In this document: piece after piece, positions 6,205 to 12,728 of the stretch
How positions within the stretch are numbered: position 1 is the stretch's first letter
Layout of the letters: the number at the start of each line of letters is the position of its first letter
From: Candidatus Aminicenantota bacterium
Lineage (GTDB): Bacteria > Acidobacteriota > Aminicenantia > UBA2199
Reading direction: 5' to 3'
Length of the DNA: 12,728 bases
Assembly (NCBI GenBank): GCA_026393775.1
Contig: JAPKZM010000048.1
Span: 1 to 12,728, forward strand
Translations under genes and position numbers: made by a program
The notes under the pieces: model-generated
What the model was told of the DNA's origin: nothing
Seen by the model: only the letters and a program-made list of their open reading frames with translations
Databases searched by the model: none

Positions 6205-8007
6205 ATGGCTGAAGAAAATTCGCTGTACGGTCATTTCAAGCCTTTTCTGAAAAGATTCATCCTGGCCATGTTTTTCATGGCCATGGTGGCGTTGTTCACG
6301 GCTTTCTTCGCCGTGATCATCCAGCCGATCATCGATGAATTGTTCATCCAGGGCGGCGGCCGGATTTCCGGCCGGAGCCAATTCATCCGCACCTTGATCA
6401 TGCGCACCCTGGGCATCAGCGAGAGCAAGCTGGTCCTGGTCCTGCCCCAGCTCCTCTTCCTGGCCTTTCTCGGCCAGGCCGTGTTTTCATTTTTTTCGCT
6501 CTATTCGATGAAAACGCTCGGATTGAAGGTCGTGCGCAACGTCCGCGACAAGCTGTACCGCAACCTGATCCACCAATCGATCGAATTCCTGAGCAAATCC
6601 AAAACCGGGGACCTCGTCTCCCGCGTCTCCAACGATATCGAAAAAATAAAATTGGCCGTGGCCGAGACCCTTTCGGTGTACATCCGGGAGAGCCTGACCC
6701 TGATAGGCCTGCTGATCGTGATCTTTTACCAGGACTGGGAAATGGCAACCATTTCGCTGGTCCTGATCCCAGTCGCCGCCGTGCCCCTGATCTATTTCGG
6801 CCGCAAGGTGAAAAAACGCGGCATCCAGTCCCAGGAAACCATCGGCGAACTGGCCAATTTCATGAGCGAGTCGGCCATGGGCAACAAGATCGTCAAGGCC
6901 TACAACATGGAGGAGTACGAGATCGGCAAGTTCCGCCAGCTCAACCACAAGCACTTCCGCATCAACGCCAAGATCGCGATGGCCTACGCGCTGGCGGCGC
7001 CGGTCATGGACATCATCGGCGGCCTGGTGGCGGCGGGCCTATTCACCATCGGCATGCACCGCATCTCCCGCGGCACGCTTTCCCCCGGGCAGTTCACTTC
7101 CTTTTTGACGGCGCTCTTTTTGATGTACAGCCCGATCAAAAGGCTTTCCACGGCCCACAACGACTACCAGCAGGGCAAGGCCGGCTACGAACGGGTCAAG
7201 CAGATCATCAATACCGAAAATCCCATCCAGGACAGGCCCTCGGCCATCGAAATCAAGAGCATCCGCGGCGAAGTGGAATTCAAGAGTGTCTCGTTCGCCT
7301 ACCAGCCCAATGTCCCGGTCCTGAAGGACATCTCCTTCGTGGCCAAGCCCAACGAGCTCGTGGCCCTGGTCGGCGCCAGCGGCTCGGGCAAGACCACCAT
7401 CATGAACCTCCTGCTGCGCTTTTACGAGCCGGAGCATGGGGAACTGCTCATCGACGGCAAGGACATCCGCTCCATCACCCTGAAATCGCTGCGCGAAGCG
7501 ATGGGCCTGGTCACCCAGGACGTTTTTCTTTTCAACGACACCATCCAGAGCAACATCGCCTACGGCCGCAAAAGGTTCAATCAAGCCGACATCCGCGCTG
7601 CCGCCGTTGTCGCCCGCGCCGCGGACTTCATCGCCGAACTGCCGCTACAGTACGAGACGGTGGTCGGCGAGCGCGGCATTTTCCTTTCCAACGGCCAAAG
7701 GCAGCGCATCTCCATCGCCAGGGCGGTCCTGAAAAAGCCGCAGATCCTCATTTTTGACGAAGCCACGTCGTCGCTGGATTCGGAATCGGAAAAGCTGATC
7801 CAGGAAGCCATGGCCGAGGTGATGAAGAACCGCACCACCTTCGTCATCGCCCACCGCTTGAGCACCATCATCGAGGCCGACCGCATCCTGGTGATCGAAA
7901 ACGGCGAGATCAAGGAGAGCGGCGACCACCGCGAACTGCTCAAAAAAAGGGGGCTTTACTACTCGCTCTACAATTTGCAATTCCCGGAAATGAATATTAT
8001 AATGTGA
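6205..8007 (+). CDS. msbA: MsbA-like ABC transporter, fused membrane and ATPase domains
   Basis: 600-residue half-transporter of the ABCB type that would work as a homodimer in the inner membrane. The membrane domain spans about 1-310, with hydrophobic segments near 14-42, 75-100, 165-200 and 255-290. The ATPase domain has Walker A GASGSGKTT (390-398, Lys396), a Q-loop in LVTQDVFLFNDT, signature LSNGQRQRIS (494-503), Walker B ILIFDE (514-519, Asp518, Glu519), D-loop SSLD and switch His550 in IAHRLS. The signature has Asn for the second Gly of LSGGQ, a tolerated variant. The closing LLKKRGLYYSLYNLQF is typical of MsbA and related exporters. The context after pssA and in a housekeeping run supports lipid A or phospholipid flipping, but substrate cannot be fixed; drug export is the alternative. 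The start lies 8 bases after the pssA stop without a clear Shine-Dalgarno. Confidence 0.88.
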   Translation: MAEENSLYGHFKPFLKRFILAMFFMAMVALFTAFFAVIIQPIIDELFIQGGGRISGRSQFIRTLIMRTLGISESKLVLVLPQLLFLAFLGQAVFSFFSLYSMKTLGLKVVRNVRDKLYRNLIHQSIEFLSKSKTGDLVSRVSNDIEKIKLAVAETLSVYIRESLTLIGLLIVIFYQDWEMATISLVLIPVAAVPLIYFGRKVKKRGIQSQETIGELANFMSESAMGNKIVKAYNMEEYEIGKFRQLNHKHFRINAKIAMAYALAAPVMDIIGGLVAAGLFTIGMHRISRGTLSPGQFTSFLTALFLMYSPIKRLSTAHNDYQQGKAGYERVKQIINTENPIQDRPSAIEIKSIRGEVEFKSVSFAYQPNVPVLKDISFVAKPNELVALVGASGSGKTTIMNLLLRFYEPEHGELLIDGKDIRSITLKSLREAMGLVTQDVFLFNDTIQSNIAYGRKRFNQADIRAAAVVARAADFIAELPLQYETVVGERGIFLSNGQRQRISIARAVLKKPQILIFDEATSSLDSESEKLIQEAMAEVMKNRTTFVIAHRLSTIIEADRILVIENGEIKESGDHRELLKKRGLYYSLYNLQFPEMNIIM

Positions 8008-8010
8008 CCC

Positions 8011-8895
8011 ATGAAAAGCATGACCGGATTCGCTCAGGGGCGGTTCCCTTTCAGAAATTTTTCGCTTTTCATTTCCTTCAAGTCCTACAATAACCGCTAC
8101 CTGGAGATCAATTTCAAGGGCAGCGGCATCTCCGCGGCCAGCGAAAAGGTAATCAAGGAAATGCTGAAGGAGAAACTGCAGCGCGGCAAGGTCGAGATCG
8201 TCTTCGACTTGTTCCTAATCAACCAAAAAAACTGGAACGTGCAAGTGAACGCCGCCCTGCTTGAAAAAATCATCGGCCAAGTCATGCCATTGCAAAGGAA
8301 ATTCGGCCCGGGATTGAGCCTGGCGCTGGACGGGCTGCTCAAGCTGCCCATGGTCTTTCACCTCGAATCCGATCTGGAGCGCCTCAGCCGGAAGGACCAA
8401 GCCGACATCAGGCGATCGCTGGCCAAGGTGTTCGGGGATTTCCTGAAAAGCCGCAACCAGGAGGGGATGTTCATCGGCAGGGACCTGATGGACAGCCTGG
8501 CCGTGATCGAAAGCCACCTGCGCATCATCGGCGCCAGGGAAAAGGATTTTGAAAGGGACATGTTCCTCGACTACAAGAAAAAAATCGCCAGGTTCGTCAA
8601 GGGTTTTCAGATCGATGAAAAAAGGATCGCCCAGGAAGCCGCCATCAGCGCCGAAAAAGGCTCCATCGCCGAGGAGATCAACCGCCTGAAAACGCACAGC
8701 CAGAGGCTGAAAAATCTCCTGAAGGACAAAGGGCACGCCACCGTCGGCCGGGAAGCCGATTTCCTGTCGCAGGAAATGCTGCGTGAAACGCACACCATTG
8801 CCGCCAAGACCAGCTGCCTGGATATTCACCAGCACATCCTGATCATCCGCCGCGAAATCGAAAAAATCAGGCAGCAAGTCCAGAATATCGAATAA
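8011..8895 (+). CDS. yicC: YicC/YloC-family endoribonuclease
   Basis: 294 residues, the normal family length. YicC proteins are hexameric endoribonucleases, linked in E. coli to small-RNA decay and stationary phase. The N-terminal signature MKSMTGFAQG and N-terminal domain segment SYNNRYLEINFK are intact, as are the C-terminal domain (DUF1732) segments GSIAEEINRLKTHSQ and EIEKIRQQVQNIE. One conserved stretch is altered: the usual EM.REANTIGSKS is EMLRETHTIAAKT (255-267), with His261 at the Asn position. Whether that matters for activity is unknown. It starts 3 bases after the transporter stop and is followed 10 bases later by gmk, the common yicC-gmk order of many bacteria. Confidence 0.92.
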   Translation: MKSMTGFAQGRFPFRNFSLFISFKSYNNRYLEINFKGSGISAASEKVIKEMLKEKLQRGKVEIVFDLFLINQKNWNVQVNAALLEKIIGQVMPLQRKFGPGLSLALDGLLKLPMVFHLESDLERLSRKDQADIRRSLAKVFGDFLKSRNQEGMFIGRDLMDSLAVIESHLRIIGAREKDFERDMFLDYKKKIARFVKGFQIDEKRIAQEAAISAEKGSIAEEINRLKTHSQRLKNLLKDKGHATVGREADFLSQEMLRETHTIAAKTSCLDIHQHILIIRREIEKIRQQVQNIE

Positions 8896-8905
8896 AACAC
8901 CCTCC

Positions 8906-9511
8906 ATGCACAACCTGATCATCGTCTCGGGTCCATCGGGTTCGGGGAAATCGACCTTGATCCGCAAGCTGCTCGCCGTCTGCCCCGAATTGCGTTTTTC
9001 GGTTTCCCACACTACCCGGCCGGCGCGGGAGAACGAAGTCAACGGCCGCGATTACCATTTTGTCAGCCGGCGCGTTTTCCAGAAAATGAGGCTCCGGCGT
9101 GAATTCGCCGAATGGGCCGAAGTACACGGCCAGCTTTACGGCACAAGCTGGCGCGAGCTGCGCGGCAAATCGAACCGGAACCGGACACTGGTCCTGGACA
9201 TCGACGTCCAGGGCGCGCGCAGCATCAAGCGGCGCTTTTCTCAAGCCATGGCCATTTTCGTGGTTCCGCCCTCCCTGGCCGAATTAAAGAGGCGCCTGCG
9301 CCAGCGCGAAAAGAAATGGAGTCCGGAGACCGAGCATAGGCTGCAAAAGGCCCTGAACGAAATACGCGGATACAAATTGTACGACTATCTGATCGTCAAC
9401 CAGGATCTGAAAAAGGCATTCGCCGAGCTGCGCTGCCTGCAGGTCGCTTTCGGCCGGCAAATGGCCCGCAACGAGGAACAAATAAAAAAATTGCTTCGAG
9501 GCCGAAAATGA
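8906..9511 (+). CDS. gmk: Guanylate kinase
   Basis: 201-residue cytosolic kinase converting GMP and ATP to GDP and ADP. P-loop GPSGSGKS at 9-16 (Lys15), and the GMP-binding segment SVSHTTRPARENEVNGRDYHF, whose usual TTRpPRpGE is TTRPARENE. Next come EWAEVHGQLYGT, the Asp of VLDIDVQGAR, the lid Arg-rich segment RRLRQREKK, and YDYLIVNQDL near the C-terminus. All parts of the family are present at the right length. The stop overlaps the coaC start in an ATGA (9508-9511). In many bacteria rpoZ follows gmk; here there is no room for it. Confidence 0.96.
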   Translation: MHNLIIVSGPSGSGKSTLIRKLLAVCPELRFSVSHTTRPARENEVNGRDYHFVSRRVFQKMRLRREFAEWAEVHGQLYGTSWRELRGKSNRNRTLVLDIDVQGARSIKRRFSQAMAIFVVPPSLAELKRRLRQREKKWSPETEHRLQKALNEIRGYKLYDYLIVNQDLKKAFAELRCLQVAFGRQMARNEEQIKKLLRGRK

Positions 9512-10041
9512 AACTCATCTTGGGCGTCAGCGGTTCGATCGGCGCTTACAAAGCGGTCGAACTCATGCGTTTGTTTCAAAAAAACGGCCACGCGGTCTCG
9601 GTGGTCATGACCCGTGCGGCGACGCAGATCATCGCGCCTCTGACCTTCGCCACCTTCGCCCCTGGAAAAGTATTCGTCGAGATGTTCACTGAAAACCAGG
9701 ATCCCCTGCTGCACATCAACCTGAGCAAGGAGAACGATCTGCTGCTGGTGGCTCCGGCCACCGCCAACATCATCGGCAAGATGGCCAATGGCATCGCCGA
9801 CGACCTCCTGTCCACCTTGTTTTGCGCATTTTACAAAAAGGTGGTCGTGGCTCCAGCCATGAACTCCCACATGCTGGAAAACCCCGCGGTCAGAGACAAT
9901 ATCAGCCGACTGCAAAGCCGGGGCATCGAGATCATCGAGCCCGTCGATGGGTTGCTGGCCAACAGCGAGACGGGCAAAGGAAGACTGCCCGCCCCCGAAG
10001 ACATTTACCGCCGCTGCCTCGATGTCGCCGCTGTTCAATAA
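9508..10041 (+). CDS. coaC: Phosphopantothenoylcysteine decarboxylase, separate from CoaB; expected active-site Cys is Asn
   Basis: 177-residue HFCD-family flavoprotein. It decarboxylates 4'-phosphopantothenoylcysteine to phosphopantetheine in coenzyme A synthesis, using FMN. The N-terminus KLILGVSGSIGAYKAVELMR is canonical. The active-site His is His69 (HINLSKENDLLL), followed by APATANIIGKMANGIADDLLS, and the substrate-binding Asn is Asn119 in APAMNSHML. Compared with E. coli Dfp (His75, Asn125, Cys158) every position is shifted by six, which puts residue 152 at Cys158; here it is Asn, in LLANSETGKGRLP where others have LACG..G.GRM. Most bacteria have CoaC fused to CoaB; here the frame ends in TAA after the normal domain length, and coaB starts 20 bases earlier in another frame. 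Confidence 0.93.
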   Translation: MKLILGVSGSIGAYKAVELMRLFQKNGHAVSVVMTRAATQIIAPLTFATFAPGKVFVEMFTENQDPLLHINLSKENDLLLVAPATANIIGKMANGIADDLLSTLFCAFYKKVVVAPAMNSHMLENPAVRDNISRLQSRGIEIIEPVDGLLANSETGKGRLPAPEDIYRRCLDVAAVQ

Positions 10042-10681
10042 AATCATCATCGCTTCCGGCCCTACCCTGGAGCCGATCGACCCGGTCCGTTTCATTTCCA
10101 ACCGTTCATCGGGAAAAACCGGCTTCCACCTGGCCATGGAGGCCAAAGCCAGGGGAATCGGACCAATCGTTTTCATTACCGGCCCCACTTTTTTCCTCCC
10201 CCCGGGAGTGGAACTGATCCTGGTGGAGACGGCCCAGGAAATGCGGGCCGCCATTGACGGGCATTTCCGCCAGGCCGACGTGGTCATCATGGCGGCGGCC
10301 GTCAGCGACTACCGCAGCCGCAAATATTATCCCGACAAGCTGAAGAAGAATGGCGAAAAAATCATCTTGGAACTGGTCAAAACCCCCGATATTCTCCTGG
10401 ACCTGGGCCGGCGCAAGCGCAAGAACCAGCTCCTGGTCGGTTTCGCCGCAGAAACCGAAGATATTTTCGCCAATGCCCAAAAAAAACTACTGGCCAAGAA
10501 CCTCGACCTGCTGGTCTTGAACGAGATCTCGGAGGGCAATCCGGGTTTCGGCAGCGATGAGAACCAGGTTTACCTGCTGCGCCGGGATGCCATCAAGAAG
10601 ATTGATAAAATGAAAAAGTCACGCGTCGCTGCCTTTATCTGGGATGAGATCCTTGACCTGGCCGGCCATGGTGGAAGGTGA
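10022..10681 (+). CDS. coaB: Phosphopantothenate-cysteine ligase, separate from CoaC
   Basis: 219 residues from the ATG at 10022. CoaB activates 4'-phosphopantothenate with a nucleoside triphosphate (CTP in most bacteria) and joins cysteine. Conserved segments are IIASGPTLEPIDPVRFISNRSSGK (from about residue 9), ADVVIMAAAVSDYR, a Lys-rich loop KLKKNGEKIILELVKTPDIL, LLVGFAAETED, and GFGSDENQVYLL near the end (family FGSDENEV). The frame is open further up to 9947, but that N-terminus is an out-of-frame reading of coaC and unlikely. The start was chosen because it begins right at the domain border and overlaps the coaC stop, suggesting coupled translation. CoaC and CoaB together have 396 residues, close to the usual fused Dfp. 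Confidence 0.93.
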   Translation: MSPLFNKIIIASGPTLEPIDPVRFISNRSSGKTGFHLAMEAKARGIGPIVFITGPTFFLPPGVELILVETAQEMRAAIDGHFRQADVVIMAAAVSDYRSRKYYPDKLKKNGEKIILELVKTPDILLDLGRRKRKNQLLVGFAAETEDIFANAQKKLLAKNLDLLVLNEISEGNPGFGSDENQVYLLRRDAIKKIDKMKKSRVAAFIWDEILDLAGHGGR

Positions 10682-10693
10682 AGCGAAGCTTTC

Positions 10694-11347
10694 ATGAGTG
10701 AATTGAAGGAAATATTGAAATTCTACGGGGAAATGGGCGCCGAATTCCTGCATCTGCCCGTAAGCGACCCGCGTACCGACCTGGCCGAATTGAACCGCTC
10801 CATCCTGCAATGCCGGCAATGCCGCCTCCACGAAAGCAAGACCCACTATGTCCCGGGCGAGGGCTCCAGCCGCCCCGACATCCTGTTCATCGGCGAAGGG
10901 CCCGGCCAAACCGAGGACCAGTTCGGCCGTCCCTTCATCGGCAACGCCGGCCAACTGCTGGACAAGATCATCCAAAAAATGGGCTACCGCCGCGAAGACG
11001 TGTTCATCGGCAACGTGGTGAAATGCCGGCCCCCGAACAACCGCGAGCCGCTGATCGACGAGGTCGAAGCGTGTCTGCCCTTCTTGCGCCGGCAGATCGA
11101 GCTGTTGAAGCCGAAGATCATCGTCTGCCTCGGCAAGGTCGCCCTGAACAACCTGCTCGGGACCAGCCACAGCATGGGCCGCATCCGCGGCCAACTGCTG
11201 CGCTTCAACGACATCCCGTTGATTCCCACCTACCATCCCTCCTTTATCCTGCACAAAAAAGAGAAGGAGGAAATATCGCAGGCCAAGCGGGAAGTCTGGG
11301 AAGACATGCAGAAAGCGCTGGCCGTTATCTCCGGACAACGACCTTGA
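10694..11347 (+). CDS. Type-4 uracil-DNA glycosylase, [4Fe-4S]
   Basis: 217 residues. Family 4 UDGs remove uracil from DNA to start base excision repair and hold a [4Fe-4S] cluster. The four cluster cysteines are Cys40 and Cys43 (CRQCRLH), Cys111 (VVKCRPPNNREP) and Cys127 (EACLPFL), in the family's spacing. Motif A is GEGPGQTEDQFGRPFIGNAG (67-86), where most members have GEAPG; motif B is TYHPSFIL (179-186, His181). A related viral DNA-polymerase N-terminal domain shares the fold, but the motifs fit type-4 UDG. The start is 12 bases after the coaB stop, with AAGGTG some 13 bases upstream as a weak ribosome site. The stop overlaps the priA start (TTGA, 11344-11347). Confidence 0.93.
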   Translation: MSELKEILKFYGEMGAEFLHLPVSDPRTDLAELNRSILQCRQCRLHESKTHYVPGEGSSRPDILFIGEGPGQTEDQFGRPFIGNAGQLLDKIIQKMGYRREDVFIGNVVKCRPPNNREPLIDEVEACLPFLRRQIELLKPKIIVCLGKVALNNLLGTSHSMGRIRGQLLRFNDIPLIPTYHPSFILHKKEKEEISQAKREVWEDMQKALAVISGQRP

Positions 11348-12728
11348 AAATCAGCGTCGCGCTGTCCTGCAATGTTTTCGAACCCCTGACCTATCAGGCC
11401 GGGGCCGGCGCGGCCGAGCTGCGCACCGGGACGCGGGTGCTGGTGCCGCTGGGGAAGCGGATCGTCTCCGGCTGGGTGCTCGGCCTGGATTCTTCCTACC
11501 CGGGCAAGGTAAAAAACATCATCGGCGTCATCGACGATCCCTTTTGCCCCGATGAGGAATTCCTGGATTTCGCCCGGCGCAGCGCCAGGGCTTATTTTGC
11601 CTCGACCGGGATCGTATTGGACCACTCGCTGCCGCCCAGCAAAAAAAACCTTAAAAAGCTTCTCCTGGAACTGGACGGGCAAACCAGAAAGATCGGCGAG
11701 TTCACCCCGGCACAACTGGCCCGGCTCGGCGCGGCGATGAACTTGCGCTTTTTTTTCAAGGAGAGGAAAATCGCGCCGGCCGCATTCACCAAGCCCGTTG
11801 CCGCCCCGTCCCTGCCGTTGAACCGCCTGTTCCTGGATCCCGGCCGCGGCAGCGAGTACCAGGAAAGCAGCCAGGAGGTCCTGGCTGCCGGCCAGAGTGT
11901 CCTGCTCCTCGTTCCCGACAACGCCACCGCCCGCTATTGGAAAACCGTCTGGCCGGAAATGGACATCTACAATTCGGAAACCCGGCCCGCGGCCCGGGAA
12001 GAGATCTGGGCCCAATACCAACAGGGGAAAAGCGGCATCCTGTGCGGCGGTCTGTCGGCCGCTTTGCTGCCGCTGAAAAACCTGGGGCTGCTGATCGTCG
12101 ACCGGGCGACGTCGCCCCTCTACCAGCGCACCTTCCACACGCCTTTTAAAAGCGATCATCTGGCCCGCCTCCGGGCCCAGGCCGGGCGCGTCCCCATCCT
12201 GCAGGGGGCCGCGGCCCATTCCTGCGCCACCTACCAACAGCGCCCGGAGCTGACCATCACCGACCGGCGCCGCGACCGCGGCAGTTCGCTGCAGGTGCAC
12301 ATGTTGAAAGGCAGGGAGCGGGGCATCCCGGCCGACCTGCTGCAATTGATCAACCAGAACTATTTGCAGGCAAAGAAAACCCTGGTCCTGGTCAACAGGG
12401 TCCAACCGGCGCTGAACCTTTTTTGCGCTTCCTGCGGAAAGATCGTGGCCTGCCCCAGCTGCGGCGGCATCCTGCAGGTGGATGAGCCGCAACGCGCGGC
12501 CTGCCGGAGCTGCAGCTTCCGTCAGGAAAACCTGTCCGCCTGCCCGCGCTGCCGGAAGGAGCTTACCCTGCTCCATGACATCAGCCTGGAATCGCTGGCC
12601 CGGGCCATCGAGCGCAGCGTCAGCGAGAAGTCGGTCTTAACTCTTCGCGCCGCCGACCTGAAGGACATGACGCGAATCATGCCGGCCGTCGAGGCCAGCG
12701 CCATCGTCATCGCCACCCCGGCCGCCCT
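11344..12728 (+). CDS. priA: PriA (primosomal protein N') with degenerate ATPase motifs, 5' part (runs off right edge)
   Basis: About 461 residues visible from a TTG at 11344 that overlaps the upstream stop; no in-frame ATG lies near the expected N-terminus. PriA restarts replication forks. The N-terminal 3'-DNA-binding domain is recognisable (ISVALSCNVFEPLTYQ, TRVLVPLGKRIVSGWVLG). The helicase core aligns with PriA (AAGQSVLLLVPD, LKNLGLLIVD), but the Walker A segment GVTGSGKTE is replaced by LFLDPGRGSE (about 162-171), with no Lys, and motif II DEEH is DRAT (253-256). GTRSA is GGLSA, and GTQM appears as ATPA at the edge. All eight zinc cysteines are kept, at 361, 364, 370, 373, 387, 390, 400 and 403, with spacing close to E. 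coli PriA. It is probably a helicase-inactive structural PriA; degenerate PriA is known in Actinobacteria. Confidence 0.88.
   Translation, partial: MKISVALSCNVFEPLTYQAGAGAAELRTGTRVLVPLGKRIVSGWVLGLDSSYPGKVKNIIGVIDDPFCPDEEFLDFARRSARAYFASTGIVLDHSLPPSKKNLKKLLLELDGQTRKIGEFTPAQLARLGAAMNLRFFFKERKIAPAAFTKPVAAPSLPLNRLFLDPGRGSEYQESSQEVLAAGQSVLLLVPDNATARYWKTVWPEMDIYNSETRPAAREEIWAQYQQGKSGILCGGLSAALLPLKNLGLLIVDRATSPLYQRTFHTPFKSDHLARLRAQAGRVPILQGAAAHSCATYQQRPELTITDRRRDRGSSLQVHMLKGRERGIPADLLQLINQNYLQAKKTLVLVNRVQPALNLFCASCGKIVACPSCGGILQVDEPQRAACRSCSFRQENLSACPRCRKELTLLHDISLESLARAIERSVSEKSVLTLRAADLKDMTRIMPAVEASAIVIATPAA

Noticed and set aside
9947..10021. Upstream ATG for coaB
   Set aside because: The added residues are an out-of-frame reading of coaC, and the CoaB domain begins at 10022.
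10022..10045. Programmed frameshift joining coaC to coaB
   Set aside because: No slippery heptamer, stem-loop or pseudoknot is evident, and a proper ATG exists for coaB.
11230..12576. 448-codon minus-strand open frame
   Set aside because: It is antisense to udg and priA. The plus strand encodes recognisable PriA with ordered zinc cysteines.
1..12728. CRISPR arrays, tRNAs, rRNAs, insertion sequences, riboswitches
   Set aside because: No regular direct repeats, cloverleaf-like segments, transposase motifs or terminal inverted repeats were noticed. By eye only; covariance-model scans were not possible.

Overview
The window looks like chromosomal DNA of a GC-rich, Gram-negative-type anaerobic bacterium. 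Both the MsbA-type lipid exporter and the housekeeping run yicC-gmk-coaC-coaB-priA point to a diderm. The mixture of Lys/AAA-rich and GC-rich codons, the MeTr-like protein and a degenerate PriA make me think of Candidatus Aminicenantes/Acidobacteriota-like lineages, but that is an impression, not a demonstration. No rRNA, tRNA, CRISPR array, insertion sequence or phage gene was seen.

Layout. (1) Positions 1-1360, minus strand: the 5' part (about 453 codons) of a large gene of unknown function. It has a very good promoter and Shine-Dalgarno site and runs off the left edge. (2) 1361-1540: divergent intergenic region. (3) 1541-2569, plus: a glycoside hydrolase family 5-like protein, possibly with a frameshift at its 3' end. 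(4) 2692-3768: serC, with its own promoter and strong ribosome binding site. (5) 3769-3898: a gap with a weak terminator-like element and a promoter with a perfect TTGACA box. (6) 3899 to the right edge: one tightly packed plus-strand gene run, with most gaps 12 bases or less and several stop/start overlaps. The order is a 26-codon TTG-started ORF, a minimal SerA-like lid domain, a MeTr-like pterin-binding protein, a DUF465-like small protein, pssA, msbA-like, yicC, gmk, coaC, coaB, a type-4 uracil-DNA glycosylase, and priA (cut by the right edge).

How the genes fit together. SerC makes phosphoserine for serine. PssA joins serine to CDP-diacylglycerol, and the MsbA-like exporter moves lipid across the inner membrane, so the first half of the run leans to serine and envelope lipids. 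The second half is general housekeeping: RNA turnover (YicC), GMP to GDP (Gmk), coenzyme A synthesis (CoaC, CoaB), uracil repair (UDG) and replication restart (PriA).

The most unusual content is a set of proteins that keep the fold of a known family while lacking its key parts. PriA has no Walker A lysine and has DRAT in place of DEEH, but keeps all eight zinc cysteines. The SerA-like protein seems to be the substrate-binding domain with the NAD domain cleanly removed. CoaC carries Asn where the proton-donating Cys is expected, and coaBC is split into two overlapping genes. The MeTr-like protein lacks some pterin-contact residues and has no corrinoid partner in view.
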